Program-made: the position numbers and the translations under genes
NCBI GenBank assembly: GCA_030655215.1
Contig: JAURVZ010000060.1
Span: forward strand, 52,254 to 116,253
Source of the DNA: Pseudolabrys sp.
GTDB lineage: Bacteria; Pseudomonadota; Alphaproteobacteria; Rhizobiales; Xanthobacteraceae
Direction: 5' to 3'
Length of the DNA: 64,000 bases
The notes under the pieces: generated by a model
What the model saw: only the letters and a program-made list of their open reading frames with translations
What the model was told of the DNA's origin: nothing
Database searches by the model: none
In this document: positions 43,776 through 53,413 of the stretch, piece by piece
Layout of the letters: every line of letters begins with the position of its first letter
How positions within the stretch are numbered: the first letter of the stretch is position 1

Positions 43776-43901
43776 TTTCGAACTGTCCTTAAAAACCTGA
43801 ATTGGGGAGGCAAACTGTGCCTGCGGCGCGGACCCTAACGTCCGACCGGCAAATGTCAAGAAAAGCGGGTATTGGCGCGATTTCGGGCCAAAACTCGCCG
43901 T

Positions 43902-44648
43902 TTACAGCAGTTCCCGGAAGAATTTTCCGTCCTGCTGGTAGTACATCGGCACGGGCAGGGCATGCACCATGCCGGCGTCGACGCGGGCGCCGAGTTCCTC
44001 GAGAATCACGCTGGTGATGGTCGGCATATCGATGGTGGCCGCCTCGTCGATCGGCATCCAGACGAGTTCGACCAGTTCGGAATCGGCGCCGACCACGCCC
44101 TCGATCTTGTGGGCGACGCCGGCGGCGTCGGCTGTGAAGAAGCGGGTGTCGAAACGCTTTGGCCGTTTCGGTGGCGTGATGGCGCGGGCAATGAAGTGCA
44201 CCCCACCCAGATCGGGATGGACCTTGGCTTTGGCGAACTCTTCCCAGATCTCGCCGGGCGTGACCGGAGGCGTGTCGCCTTGCGACCCGAGCAGCAGGCC
44301 GGTTTCCTCAGCCAGTTCACGCACGGCTGCGAGCGCAAAGCCGCGCGCCAAAGCCGGCGAGGGATCGGGGACGCGGACCAGCAGCTTGGCTTCGGTGTCC
44401 GGATGCAATTCGCTGATCGCCGACATGGTGCGGTCGAGCAATTCGATGCGGCCGCCGGGAAAGACGAACTTGCCTGGCATGAATTTGTGGCTGTGGTGAC
44501 GGCGGCCGAGCAGCACTTTCGGCGTCGGCCCGGCGCGGTCGATCAGCATGACGGTCGCGGCGTCGCGCGGCTCGGTGTCAGGCGATGACTGTTCGCGTTC
44601 CGACCGGGTCATGCGGTCGGTCAGTCTTTGGCCGAGATCGTCGGTCAT
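43902..44648 (-). CDS. Nudix hydrolase
   Basis: This 248-residue protein has a Nudix domain whose box ends in LAAVRELAEETGLLLG (the REL-x-EE-x-G part). The first glycine part (FVFPGGRIE) lies about 35 residues earlier, because an insertion separates them, as in NUDT19-like members. The C-terminal half holds VELVWMPIDEAATID. Nudix enzymes cleave nucleoside diphosphates linked to another group; the specific substrate is unknown. The start overlaps the rnr stop by 4 nt, so the two are coupled, an arrangement seen in relatives and consistent with a nucleotide-recycling or RNA-related role. Confidence 0.88.
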   Translation of the reverse strand: MTDDLGQRLTDRMTRSEREQSSPDTEPRDAATVMLIDRAGPTPKVLLGRRHHSHKFMPGKFVFPGGRIELLDRTMSAISELHPDTEAKLLVRVPDPSPALARGFALAAVRELAEETGLLLGSQGDTPPVTPGEIWEEFAKAKVHPDLGGVHFIARAITPPKRPKRFDTRFFTADAAGVAHKIEGVVGADSELVELVWMPIDEAATIDMPTITSVILEELGARVDAGMVHALPVPMYYQQDGKFFRELL

Positions 44649-46936
44649 CGTGATTTCCGTTGTTTGCCGCCTTTGCCGCGTGAGCGGCTGGCGGGGCCTT
44701 TCATCGGTCGCTTCGGCGGGTTCGGCGTGTGGCTCTTCTTGCCCGGGCGTTTGCCGCTGCCGGGCGATAAAAGCTCAAATCTCAAGGCGCCGGCAATAGG
44801 CGCTGCCTCGACCAATTTGACGGTGACAGAGTCGCCAAGGCGATAGGTTTCGCCGGAGCGCTGGCCGACCATGGCGTGGTTGGCTTCGTCGAAGCCGAAA
44901 TACTCGTCGCCAATGGTGCGCGCGGGCACGAAGCCATCGGCGCCGGTCTCGGAGAGACGCACAAACAATCCGGCGCGGTGCACGCCGGAGACGCGCGCTT
45001 CGAAGCTGGCGCCGATGCGGTCGGCGAGGAAATGCGCGATCAGCCGGTCTTTGGTCTCACGTTCGGCCAGCATGGCGCGGCGTTCGGTGGCGGAGATGTC
45101 GGTGCCGATCTCGGCCAGCACCGGCACGTCGAAGCTGTCGGGCAGGCCATCGCTGCCGAGCTTCAAGGCGCGGATCAGGCCGCGATGCACGATGAGATCG
45201 GCATAGCGGCGAATGGGCGAGGTGAAGTGCGCATAGCGGCGCAGGTTGAGGCCGAAGTGCCCGTAGTTCTCGGCGGCATATTCGGCCTGCGCCTGTGAAC
45301 GCAGCACGACATCGTTGATCAGCTGTTCGCGCTCGCCGCCTTTGGCCTGACGGAGAATGCCGTTGAAGGTCGCGGGACGCAGCGCACCGGCCTTGGCGAT
45401 CGGGATTTGCAGGCTCGCCAGAAACTCGCGCAACGAATTGATCTTCTCGATGCTCGGCTCGTCATGCACGCGATAGATCAAGGGAATACGGGCTTTTTCC
45501 AATGTCTCCGCCGCGGCGACATTGGCGAGGATCATCATTTCCTCGATCAATTTGTTGGCGTCCTGCCGCTCCGGCACGACGACGCGGTCGACTGTACCGT
45601 CGGCTTTCAGCAAGATCTTGCGCTCGGGGATATCGAGATCGAGCGGCTGGCGCTCGTCGCGAGCCCGCACCAAAGCTTCATAAGCGGCAAAGAGCGGCTT
45701 GATGATCGGCTCGAGAAGGGGGCCAGTGGTGTCATCGAGACGGCCGTCAATGGCGAACTGCGCCTGCTCATAGGCGAGCTTCGCGGCCGAGCGCATCATG
45801 ATGCGATGAAACGTATGTGACAGCTTGCGGCCATTGGCATTGATGATCATGCGCACGGCGAGCGCGGCGCGGTCCTGGTGCGGCACCAGCGAGCACAAAT
45901 CGTTAGAAATGCGCTCGGGCAGCATCGGCACGACGCGGTCGGGGAAATACACCGAATTGCCGCGCACCAAAGCCTCACGGTCGAGCGGCGAACCGGGCGT
46001 CACATAATGCGCGACGTCGGCAATGGCGACGGTGATGATGAAGCCGCCCTTGTTGCCGGGGTCTTCATCCGGTTCGGCGTGCACCGCGTCGTCATGATCC
46101 TTCGCGTCGGGCGGATCGATGGTGATCAGCGGCAGTTTGCGCCAGTCCTCACGGCCGGACATCGTCGCAGGCTTCGCCGCTTCGGCATCGCGCAAAGTCT
46201 CGCTGCGGAAGACGTTCGGGATATTGTGCGCGGCAATGGCGATCAGGCTGACGGCTTTCTCGCTGGCCATGGAGCCGAGCCGTTCGACAACGCGGCCATT
46301 GGGCAGGCCGAAGCGGGAGGGACGTGCGGTCTCGACGGCAACGAGATCGCCTTCCTCGGCGTCGCCCGTGGCACCTTCGGGAATGGCGAATTCCTTCCCG
46401 AGCATCTTCTTGTCGACCGGCTCGATGCGTCCGCCGCCGCCCTTCGGGTTCTTGTGAAAGATGCCGAGGATGCGCTGCTTCGGCCGATCGATGATCTTGA
46501 TGACCCGGCCATTGTAGCGGACGCCGGCTTCACCGCTTTCCTCGACCTTGACCAGAATCTTGTCGCCGATGCCGGCGGCTTCGCCGGGCTTCATCTTGCG
46601 CGGCGTATAGATGCGGATCTTGGGGGCAGGGCCGTTGGCTTCGTCCCATTCGTCCGGCACGGCAATGAAATCGCCATCGCGATCACGCGAGACGATGTCG
46701 GCCAGCAGGGTGGAATCGAGCGTGCCCGGCTTGTTGAGCGTCTTGCCCTTGCGCTCGACGGCGCCTTCATCGGCGAGGTCGCGCAGCATGCGCTTCAGCT
46801 CGGCCCGCATCTCGTTCTTGAGACCGAAGGCGCGGGCGATCTCGCGGGTGCCGACCTTGCCAGGCGTCCGGGCAATGAATTCGAGGATCTCGGCCTTGCT
46901 GGGGAGGGTAGTCGTGTATTTGGGAGGTTTGGTCAA
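44645..46936 (-). CDS. rnr: ribonuclease R
   Basis: The 763-residue protein has the RNase II/R order: an N-terminal helix-turn-helix, cold-shock-like domains, and an RNB catalytic domain with PLITIDPPDAKDHDDAVHAE (metal-binding Asp cluster). An S1 domain (near 640-720, VSGVHRAGLFVRLSETGADG) and a basic Lys/Arg/Pro/Gly tail of about 45 residues follow. It degrades structured RNA 3' to 5' in the cytosol. ATG at 46936 has the family start (MTKPPKYTTTLPSKAEI). It is 169 bp downstream of topA, separated by a palindromic repeat, and coupled to the Nudix gene. Confidence 0.95.
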   Translation of the reverse strand: MTKPPKYTTTLPSKAEILEFIARTPGKVGTREIARAFGLKNEMRAELKRMLRDLADEGAVERKGKTLNKPGTLDSTLLADIVSRDRDGDFIAVPDEWDEANGPAPKIRIYTPRKMKPGEAAGIGDKILVKVEESGEAGVRYNGRVIKIIDRPKQRILGIFHKNPKGGGGRIEPVDKKMLGKEFAIPEGATGDAEEGDLVAVETARPSRFGLPNGRVVERLGSMASEKAVSLIAIAAHNIPNVFRSETLRDAEAAKPATMSGREDWRKLPLITIDPPDAKDHDDAVHAEPDEDPGNKGGFIITVAIADVAHYVTPGSPLDREALVRGNSVYFPDRVVPMLPERISNDLCSLVPHQDRAALAVRMIINANGRKLSHTFHRIMMRSAAKLAYEQAQFAIDGRLDDTTGPLLEPIIKPLFAAYEALVRARDERQPLDLDIPERKILLKADGTVDRVVVPERQDANKLIEEMMILANVAAAETLEKARIPLIYRVHDEPSIEKINSLREFLASLQIPIAKAGALRPATFNGILRQAKGGEREQLINDVVLRSQAQAEYAAENYGHFGLNLRRYAHFTSPIRRYADLIVHRGLIRALKLGSDGLPDSFDVPVLAEIGTDISATERRAMLAERETKDRLIAHFLADRIGASFEARVSGVHRAGLFVRLSETGADGFVPARTIGDEYFGFDEANHAMVGQRSGETYRLGDSVTVKLVEAAPIAGALRFELLSPGSGKRPGKKSHTPNPPKRPMKGPASRSRGKGGKQRKSR

Positions 46937-47017
46937 AAGGGAGTTCCTGCGCCGAAACGGCGCTTATGAGATGTAATGTAAGGGTTTGAGGCAGGCTTCG
47001 CCAGCGGCGAGCGCATA

Positions 47018-47104
47018 CCGTCATGCCCGGCCTCGGGCCGGGCATCCACGTCTTTCTGCTTTGAAGCAAATCGTGGATGGCCGGGACAAGCCCGGCCATG
47101 ACGG
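47018..47104. repeat. extragenic palindromic repeat between topA and rnr
   Basis: The outer arms CCGTCATG (47018-47025) and CATGACGG (47097-47104) are perfect. Inside are CCCGGC...GCCGGG, ATCCACG/CGTGGAT, and GGCCGGG/CCCGGCC hairpins, so the whole unit can fold into a long stem with side hairpins. Its right half is almost identical to 59008-59039 near gatA, so both belong to one dispersed family. Confidence 0.85.
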
Positions 47105-47105
47105 C

Positions 47106-49907
47106 TCATTCAGCCGCCGTGGCCTTGGTCGTCTTGCCGCCGGGCTTCTTGGCGGCAGCAGCCTTCTTGGCCGCCGGCTTCTTGCGCGCGCTGGTCTTAG
47201 CGGCAGCCTTGGGAACGGGACGATTACCGGCCTCGTCACCGATCTCCGGCGTATCGTCGACGATCTTCTTCGCCTTGCCCTTGCTCGTTACTTTGGCAAC
47301 CTTGGGTGCGGCGGCCTTCTTCGGCGCCTTTTTGCCGCGCGGATTATTGCCGACCTGGGCAGCCCGCGCCTCAAGCAGGACGATGGCCTCGTCGAGCGTG
47401 ATCGTCTCCGGCGTCTTGTCGGCCGGCAACGTGGCGTTGATGCCATTATTGCTGACATAGGCGCCGAAGCGGCCGTTTTTGACGACGATCGGGCCGCCTT
47501 TGTTCGGGTGATCGCCGAGCGTCTTGCCGGCAGAGGCGCCGAAGCGGCGGCCCTGTTTCGGATTGGCGATCTTGTCGGCGATCAAATGCATGGCACGGTT
47601 GAGGCCGACGGTGAGAACGTCGTCGCCTTCTTCGAGGCTCGCATAGACCTTGCCGTGTTTGACGTAAGGACCGAAGCGGCCGACGCCGGCCAAGATCTGC
47701 TCGCCGTCTTCCGGCGAGACGCCGACTTCACGTGGTAGCGACAACAAAGCCAGCGCCTTCTCGAGATCGACGTCTTCCGGCTGCACGCCTTTCGGCAGGC
47801 TGGCGCGTTTCGGCTTCGACGGCTCCGGCGCGTCCGGGTCTTTCTTCTGACCCTTCTTCAGCTTCGGCGCTTTCACTTCCTCACCGAGTTGCAAATAGGT
47901 GCCGAAGCGGCCGCCGCGCAACGTGACTTCCAAGTTGGTTTCCGGATCGGTGCCGAGCACCTTGGTGCTCTGCTGGCCGGCCGCGCCCGGCGTCATCTGG
48001 CGCGTATAGGTGCATTCCGGATAGTTCGAGCAGCCGATGAAGGCGCCGAAGCGGCCAACCTTCAATGACAGCTTGCCGGTGCCGCAGGTCGGGCACTCGC
48101 GCACGTCGCCGCCATCGGCACGCGCCGGGAAGATGTGCGCGCCGAGCAGTTCATTGAGCGCATCGAGAACCTGCGTGATGCGCAGTTCCTTGATCTCGTT
48201 GACGGCGCCGATGAAGTCGATCCAGAAATCCTGGAGGACCTTCTTCCAGTTCAGCTCGTTGTTCGACACCTTGTCGAGCTGTTCTTCCAGCGCGGCGGTG
48301 AAATCGTATTCGACATATTTCTGGAAGAAGCTCTCAAGAAAGCCGACGACGACGCGGCCTTTGTCTTCCGGAATGAGGCGCTTCTTGTCGATGCGCACAT
48401 AGCCACGATCCTGCAGCACCTGCAGGATGGAGGCGTAAGTGGAAGGACGGCCGATGCCGAGTTCTTCCATGCGCTTGACGAGGGCGGCTTCCGAGAAGCG
48501 CGGCGGCGGTTCGGTGAAATGCTGGGCGGCTTCGATCGACTGTTTGGCGAGGATCTCGGCTTCCGACATGGCCGGCAGGCGCTTCGACTCGTCGTCATCG
48601 GAGGCTTCGTCCTGGCCTTCCTGATAGAGCGTCAAAAAGCCGTCGAACTTCACGACCTGGCCGCTGGCGCGCAGGTCGATGGTGCGGCCGCCATTCTTGG
48701 CGACGATATCGACCGTGGTGCGCTCGAGTTCGGCGGATTCCATCTGGCTGGCGACGGCGCGATTCCAGATCAGCTCGTAAAGGCGGGCCTGATCGCGGTC
48801 GACATACTTTGCGACCTGCGCCGGCGTGCGCGACGCTGAGGTCGGGCGCACGGCTTCATGCGCTTCCTGTGCGTTCTTCGACTTGTTCTGATAGGTGCGC
48901 GGCGAGCCCGGCACATACTCCTTGCCGAAGTTGCGGCCGATCATGGAGCGGATGTCGCTGATCGCTTCCGGCGCCATGTCGATGCCGTCGGTACGCATAT
49001 AAGTAATGAGACCGGTGGTCTCGCCGTCGATCTCAACACCTTCATACAGGCGCTGGGCGAGACGCATGGCGATCGCCGGCGCAAAGCCCAACTTACGCGA
49101 AGCTTCCTGCTGCATGGTCGAGGTGGTGAAAGGCGGCGGCGGATTACGCCGCGCCGGCTTCGCCTCAACCGAGGCAACAGTAAACTTGGCGCCGTCGAGC
49201 GCCTGGCGGATATCTTCAGCCTGCGCGCCGGTGCCGATATCGAGGCGCTGCATCTTGGTGCCGTCGACCGCGGTGAGACGGGCGTCGAACTCGTCGCCGC
49301 GCGGCGTCTTCAGCTTGGCAATGATCGACCAGTATTCGCGGGCGATGAACTTCTCAATGTCGAGTTCGCGGTCGCAGACGAGGCGCAAGGCGACCGACTG
49401 GACGCGGCCGGCCGAGCGGGCGCCGGGCAGCTTGCGCCACAGCACCGGCGACAACGTGAAGCCGACGAGATAATCAAGCGCGCGGCGGGCGAGGTAGGCA
49501 TCGACCAGCGCGCTATCAATGTCGCGCGGCTTCTTCATCGCCTCGGTGACGGACTGTTTGGTGATAGCGTTGAAGACGACGCGCTGGATCGTCTGACCCT
49601 TGATGGCGTGCTTTTCGTTCAGCGCTTCCAGCACGTGCCAGGAGATCGCTTCGCCCTCGCGGTCAGGGTCGGTTGCGAGAATGAGGGTGTCGGCGCCCTT
49701 GAGAGCGCGCGCAATATCGTTGACCCGCTTCTGTGACTGCGGGTCGACTTCCCAGAGCATCTTGAAATCGGCGTCCGGATCGACCGAACCATCCTTGGCC
49801 GGCAAGTCACGGATATGCCCGAACGAGGCGAGAACCTCGTACCCGGGACCAAGATACTTGTTGATCGTCTTCGCCTTGGAAGGCGACTCGACAACGACAA
49901 CTTTCAT
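47106..49907 (-). CDS. topA: DNA topoisomerase I
   Basis: This 933-residue type IA topoisomerase starts with the TOPRIM domain, MKVVVVESPSKAKTINKYLG and ILATDPDREGEAISWHVLEA. The nucleophilic Tyr is Y303 in GLITYMRTDGI. The C-terminal part has a single four-Cys zinc finger (CPTCGTGKLSLKVGRFGAFI plus GCSNYPEC) and repeated small modules beginning GRFG-x-Y. It ends in a Lys/Ala-rich tail of about 60 residues. It relaxes negative supercoils. The start at 49907 is at the conserved MKVVVVESP; the upstream frame to 50096 has no family similarity. Confidence 0.97.
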   Translation of the reverse strand: MKVVVVESPSKAKTINKYLGPGYEVLASFGHIRDLPAKDGSVDPDADFKMLWEVDPQSQKRVNDIARALKGADTLILATDPDREGEAISWHVLEALNEKHAIKGQTIQRVVFNAITKQSVTEAMKKPRDIDSALVDAYLARRALDYLVGFTLSPVLWRKLPGARSAGRVQSVALRLVCDRELDIEKFIAREYWSIIAKLKTPRGDEFDARLTAVDGTKMQRLDIGTGAQAEDIRQALDGAKFTVASVEAKPARRNPPPPFTTSTMQQEASRKLGFAPAIAMRLAQRLYEGVEIDGETTGLITYMRTDGIDMAPEAISDIRSMIGRNFGKEYVPGSPRTYQNKSKNAQEAHEAVRPTSASRTPAQVAKYVDRDQARLYELIWNRAVASQMESAELERTTVDIVAKNGGRTIDLRASGQVVKFDGFLTLYQEGQDEASDDDESKRLPAMSEAEILAKQSIEAAQHFTEPPPRFSEAALVKRMEELGIGRPSTYASILQVLQDRGYVRIDKKRLIPEDKGRVVVGFLESFFQKYVEYDFTAALEEQLDKVSNNELNWKKVLQDFWIDFIGAVNEIKELRITQVLDALNELLGAHIFPARADGGDVRECPTCGTGKLSLKVGRFGAFIGCSNYPECTYTRQMTPGAAGQQSTKVLGTDPETNLEVTLRGGRFGTYLQLGEEVKAPKLKKGQKKDPDAPEPSKPKRASLPKGVQPEDVDLEKALALLSLPREVGVSPEDGEQILAGVGRFGPYVKHGKVYASLEEGDDVLTVGLNRAMHLIADKIANPKQGRRFGASAGKTLGDHPNKGGPIVVKNGRFGAYVSNNGINATLPADKTPETITLDEAIVLLEARAAQVGNNPRGKKAPKKAAAPKVAKVTSKGKAKKIVDDTPEIGDEAGNRPVPKAAAKTSARKKPAAKKAAAAKKPGGKTTKATAAE

Positions 49908-50199
49908 GTAATTCCAAAAGGTTAGACGCCCGGACCGAACCGTAACGGATCGGAATCGACGGCTCGACTTGCCGGGAACATGGGGAAGGTGACCCCTGCT
50001 GTCAAATCGGGGCGAGTCGCGCGGGTTCCGCAAGGGGCTTAAAACGCCCGAAATACCGTCGAAAACGACCTCTAGGATAAGTACACCCGAATACAACCAA
50101 AAGATGTATTTTTGCCGTTATGCCATTGGAGGTATTACCTTTTCCGCGGGCCTGTGTATTTTAAACAAAGACACAGACGTTTTGCCTCGGAATAGAGCA

Positions 50200-50388
50200 A
50201 TGGCCGAACCTTCGGAAGCGCCAAACGGCCAGATCGCGGTCGCTAGCTACGTGGCGTCGATCTCGAACGAACTCGCCCATATGTCGCGCCGGACCGGGCT
50301 CGACACCCTCGGCTACCTCCTGGAAATGGTGCGGTTGGAGGCGGAAAATCTCGCCCGGCATAACCATGGGCCGAACGGCCGGCGCTGA
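50200..50388 (+). CDS. small conserved-looking hypothetical protein
   Basis: This 62-residue helical protein, MAEPSEAPNGQIAVASYVAS, continues with MSRRTGLDTLGYLLEMVRLE. The second half is one amphipathic helix. The frame upstream to 50104 is unrelated. It stands between topA and the lytic transglycosylase, and is divergent from topA. No family is recognised, but small proteins like this are conserved at topA in rhizobia. The ATG at 50200 lacks a strong Shine-Dalgarno. Confidence 0.65.
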   Translation: MAEPSEAPNGQIAVASYVASISNELAHMSRRTGLDTLGYLLEMVRLEAENLARHNHGPNGRR

Positions 50389-50397
50389 CGCCGCGCC

Positions 50398-51591
50398 TTA
50401 CGGCATCTTCACGCCCAGTTTCTCCAGAAGCAGCCGCGTCGGGTTACCGTCCGGCACCATGCCGTGTTTCGCCTGTTCCGTGCGGATGTTGTCGCGCAAG
50501 TCGAAGTCGATGCGGCCTTCGAATTCCTTGACCGTGTAGCCGAGCGCGGCGAGGCGGCGCTGCAAGGCAACGCGCGCCTCGCGCGGCAGAGGACGATCAT
50601 CGGTCGGCCATGCGGCCTTGATCGGCACGCCGCCATGCATCCGGTCGGCGAGATGGCCGACGGCAATCGCATAGGCATCGGAGTTATTATAGGCCTTCAG
50701 CACATCAAAGTTCTCGGTGACGATGAAGGCAGGTCCCTTTGAGCCGGCCGGAAAGAACATGATGGCGTCGCGTTGTCCTTGCGCATCGCGCGGAAAAGCT
50801 TTGCCGTCGCCGCGACGCACGCCGAGCTTCTGCCACTCTGCGAAGGTCGCGCGGCTCTTCATCGTGTCGAAGCCGTTCGGCACGATGACCTCGAAGCCCC
50901 AGGGCAGGCCGTGCTGCCATTTGAATTTCTGCAAGTAGTTGGCCATTGAGCCGAGCACGTCGGGCACATTGGTCCAGATGTCGGGATGGCCGTCGCCGGA
51001 AAAATCCGCCGCATAGTTGACGTAGCTCGACGGCATGAACTGGCTCTGGCCCATCGCGCCGGCCCAAGAGCTGACCATCTTGTCGCGCGGGAATTGCTCC
51101 TTCTGCATGATGCCCATCGCGACGATCAATTCGTTGCGGAAGTAAGGGTGGCGATACTTCACGTATCCGAGCGAGGCGAGCGAGCGGAAGACGTCCCATT
51201 TGTCCTTGGCCGAACCGAAATCGGTTTCCATGCCCCATAGCGACAACAGCACCCAGCGTTCGACGGCGAACTTCTTCTCGACACCGTCGAGGGTCTTTGA
51301 CCATTGCTGCGCCTCAACACCGCCGCGCTGGATACGCCGGTCGGTGACGATGCCATTGATATAGGCGCCGACCGGCTTGCCGTATTCCGGCTGGCGCTTG
51401 GTCGCGGCGATGACTTTCGGGTCGGGCGTGACGCCTTGCATCGCCTTGTCGAAGGTGGCGCGGGTGACACCCTTGGCCTGCGCATCCGGCCAAAGTTCAT
51501 TGAGGAAGGCGGCGAAGGATTGCTCTTGGGCCAAAGCCGGTGCGGCCCACAGGGCCAGACAGATCAGCAATGCCGCGCGTTTGAAGAGCAT
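50398..51591 (-). CDS. lytic murein transglycosylase (MltB/SLT_2 type) with peptidoglycan-binding domain
   Basis: This 397-residue periplasmic enzyme has a signal peptide (MLFKRAALLICLALWAAPA, cleavage after ALA). The SLT_2 domain contains WVLLSLWGMETDFGSAKD, in which the Glu of MET is the catalytic acid. It also has AWAGAMGQSQFMPSSYVNYA and DGHPDIWTNVPDVLGSMANY. The PG-binding helical repeat from about residue 325 reads LPREARVALQRRLAALGYT and ends GNPTRLLLEKLGVK. It cleaves glycan strands to make 1,6-anhydro ends. It is a soluble form, without a lipobox Cys. It lies between topA and dprA on the same strand. Confidence 0.93.
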   Translation of the reverse strand: MLFKRAALLICLALWAAPALAQEQSFAAFLNELWPDAQAKGVTRATFDKAMQGVTPDPKVIAATKRQPEYGKPVGAYINGIVTDRRIQRGGVEAQQWSKTLDGVEKKFAVERWVLLSLWGMETDFGSAKDKWDVFRSLASLGYVKYRHPYFRNELIVAMGIMQKEQFPRDKMVSSWAGAMGQSQFMPSSYVNYAADFSGDGHPDIWTNVPDVLGSMANYLQKFKWQHGLPWGFEVIVPNGFDTMKSRATFAEWQKLGVRRGDGKAFPRDAQGQRDAIMFFPAGSKGPAFIVTENFDVLKAYNNSDAYAIAVGHLADRMHGGVPIKAAWPTDDRPLPREARVALQRRLAALGYTVKEFEGRIDFDLRDNIRTEQAKHGMVPDGNPTRLLLEKLGVKMP

Positions 51592-51623
51592 GAGAATGTC
51601 CGGCGTTTCGACTCGGACGCAGT

Positions 51624-52775
51624 CTACACCAAGGACACCATGGCGCCGCCGTGCCGCTCCAGCCGGCCGGCCAGTTCAAGCTCCAGCAAGACCATGCGCA
51701 CGATCGCGGGGGAGGAGCGCGACAGGCGGACCAGATCGTCAATCGCCGACGGCGTCGGGCCGAGCAGCGAGACGATGCGGCTGCGTTCGTCATCGCCGGG
51801 CTCGGCATCGTGCGGCAAAGGCGTGTCCGGCTCCTGCACCGGCAGGTCGAAGCCGCGGCCGATGATCGGTTCCAGCGCGGTGATGACATCGGCGGCCTCG
51901 GTCACCAAAGTCGCGCCTTGCTTGAGCAGGCCGTTGGTGCCTTCGGCGCGCGGATCGAGCGGCGAGCCGGGGACGGCAAAGACTTCGCGGCCTTGTTCGC
52001 CGGCCATGCGCGCGGTGATCAGCGAGCCGGAACGCCGCGCCGCCTCGACAATGACAACGCCGAGCGCGAGGCCAGAGATCAGCCGGTTGCGACGCGGGAA
52101 GTCGCGCGCGCGCGGTTCCCAGTTCAGCGGCATTTCCGAAATCGCCGCGCCGTCAGCGAGCAGGACGTTCAGCAACTCGACATTCTCGGCTGGATAGATG
52201 CGTTCATGTCCGCCGGCGAGCACCGCAATCGTGCCCGTCGCCATGCTGGCGCGATGCGCGGCGGTGTCGATGCCACGCGCCAGACCGGAGACGACACCAA
52301 ACCCGGCGGCGCCGAGATCGCGCGCCAGGCCCTGCGCAAACTTCATGCCCACAGCCGAGGCATTGCGCGAGCCGACAATGGCGACGAGCGGCTGCGCGAA
52401 CACTGACAGCTTGCCGCGCAAGGCTACCAAAGGTGGCGGATCGTAAATCGTTTGCAGATGCGTTGGATAATCCGGCTCGCCGAGCGCGATTAAGGAAATG
52501 CCGCGTGCGCGGCAGGCTTTCAGTTCAGCCTCGGCTTCCTCGATTGTGCAAATATGCGTTCCGGACGCACCGCCGCGCCGCGCCAGGCGCGGCAGGTCTT
52601 CCAGCGCGCGCCGCGCGCCGCCATAGGTGTTGATCAAATCGCGAAAGGTGCGCGGGCCGACATTGTCGCTGCGCACGAGACGCAGCCAGTCGAGCCGCTG
52701 CTCATCGGTCAGTTTGACCCCGTCGCCCAAAGACGCCCCCGATATTACGAGGCACAGCATCGCCCAGCGGCGCAT
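51624..52775 (-). CDS. dprA: DNA-processing protein DprA
   Basis: This protein, 383 residues from the preferred start, binds incoming single-stranded DNA and loads RecA in transformation. The Rossmann core shows [59 protein letters not shown] and [21 protein letters not shown] winged-helix DprA_WH domain closes the chain at [20 protein letters not shown]. The N-terminal SAM-like part starts [20 protein letters not shown]. Starts at 52775 and 52760 are both possible with no clear Shine-Dalgarno; the frame extends upstream into plsY and is not real. Competence is not implied by this gene alone. Confidence 0.93.
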   Translation of the reverse strand: MRRWAMLCLVISGASLGDGVKLTDEQRLDWLRLVRSDNVGPRTFRDLINTYGGARRALEDLPRLARRGGASGTHICTIEEAEAELKACRARGISLIALGEPDYPTHLQTIYDPPPLVALRGKLSVFAQPLVAIVGSRNASAVGMKFAQGLARDLGAAGFGVVSGLARGIDTAAHRASMATGTIAVLAGGHERIYPAENVELLNVLLADGAAISEMPLNWEPRARDFPRRNRLISGLALGVVIVEAARRSGSLITARMAGEQGREVFAVPGSPLDPRAEGTNGLLKQGATLVTEAADVITALEPIIGRGFDLPVQEPDTPLPHDAEPGDDERSRIVSLLGPTPSAIDDLVRLSRSSPAIVRMVLLELELAGRLERHGGAMVSLV

Positions 52776-52816
52776 CGGATACAACCGGATTTGTCGATAT
52801 GCAACCGAAGGGCGAT

Positions 52817-53413
52817 CTAGCCTTTCGCGCCGATCTTGCCTTCGGTGCCGTTCAGCAGGCGGCTGATATTGGCGCGGTGCATGACCCAGGTGATGATGGT
52901 CAGCAGGAAGAACAGGGCGGACGCCTTCGGTTCGCCGAGGCCGAGAATGCCGATCGGCGTCAGCGCGGCGGCAACGAGTGCGGCGAGCGACGAATAGCGC
53001 GATAGCCACGCGACCAGTAGCCAGATGCCAATGAAGATGAGCGCCGCTGGCCAGATCAAACCAATGAGAAGGCCGATATAGGTGGCGACGCCTTTGCCGC
53101 CCTTGAACTTGAGCCAGACTGGAAAGACGTGGCCGAGAAACGCACCAAGCCCGGCGACCAGCGCGGCGTCATAGCCGTAGAAGTAGGCGACGATCAACAC
53201 GGCAATCGTGCCCTTGAACGCGTCGCAGAGCAGCGTCGCCGCAGCCAGGCCCTTGCGGCCGGTACGCAGCACATTGGTCGCGCCGATATTGCCGGAGCCG
53301 ATGCTGCGCACATCCGGCCCGCCGGCGAGTTTGGTCAGCACCAGCCCGAACGGGATCGAGCCGAGCAAATAGCCGAAGGCAAAGCTAAGCGTGAGGACGA
53401 GCGGGGCGCTCAT
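52817..53413 (-). CDS. plsY: acyl-phosphate glycerol-3-phosphate acyltransferase PlsY
   Basis: This 198-residue integral membrane enzyme has five to six segments. It transfers acyl from acyl-phosphate to glycerol 3-phosphate, the first step of phospholipid synthesis. Conserved loops are visible: [40 protein letters not shown] (glycine-rich acyl-phosphate loop) and [20 protein letters not shown] (the KGGKGVAT loop). The start ATG overlaps the pyrC-like stop by 4 nt, so it follows that gene in one operon, and dprA follows after 42 bp. Confidence 0.95.
   Translation of the reverse strand: MSAPLVLTLSFAFGYLLGSIPFGLVLTKLAGGPDVRSIGSGNIGATNVLRTGRKGLAAATLLCDAFKGTIAVLIVAYFYGYDAALVAGLGAFLGHVFPVWLKFKGGKGVATYIGLLIGLIWPAALIFIGIWLLVAWLSRYSSLAALVAAALTPIGILGLGEPKASALFFLLTIITWVMHRANISRLLNGTEGKIGAKG

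Noticed and set aside
49908..50096. N-terminal extension of topA to 50096
   Set aside because: The protein family begins at MKVVVVESP (49907). The extension is Arg/Pro-rich, not conserved-looking, and lies in the intergenic region.
52776..53009. N-terminal extension of dprA to 53009
   Set aside because: It lies in plsY and has the Arg-rich composition of an out-of-frame reading.
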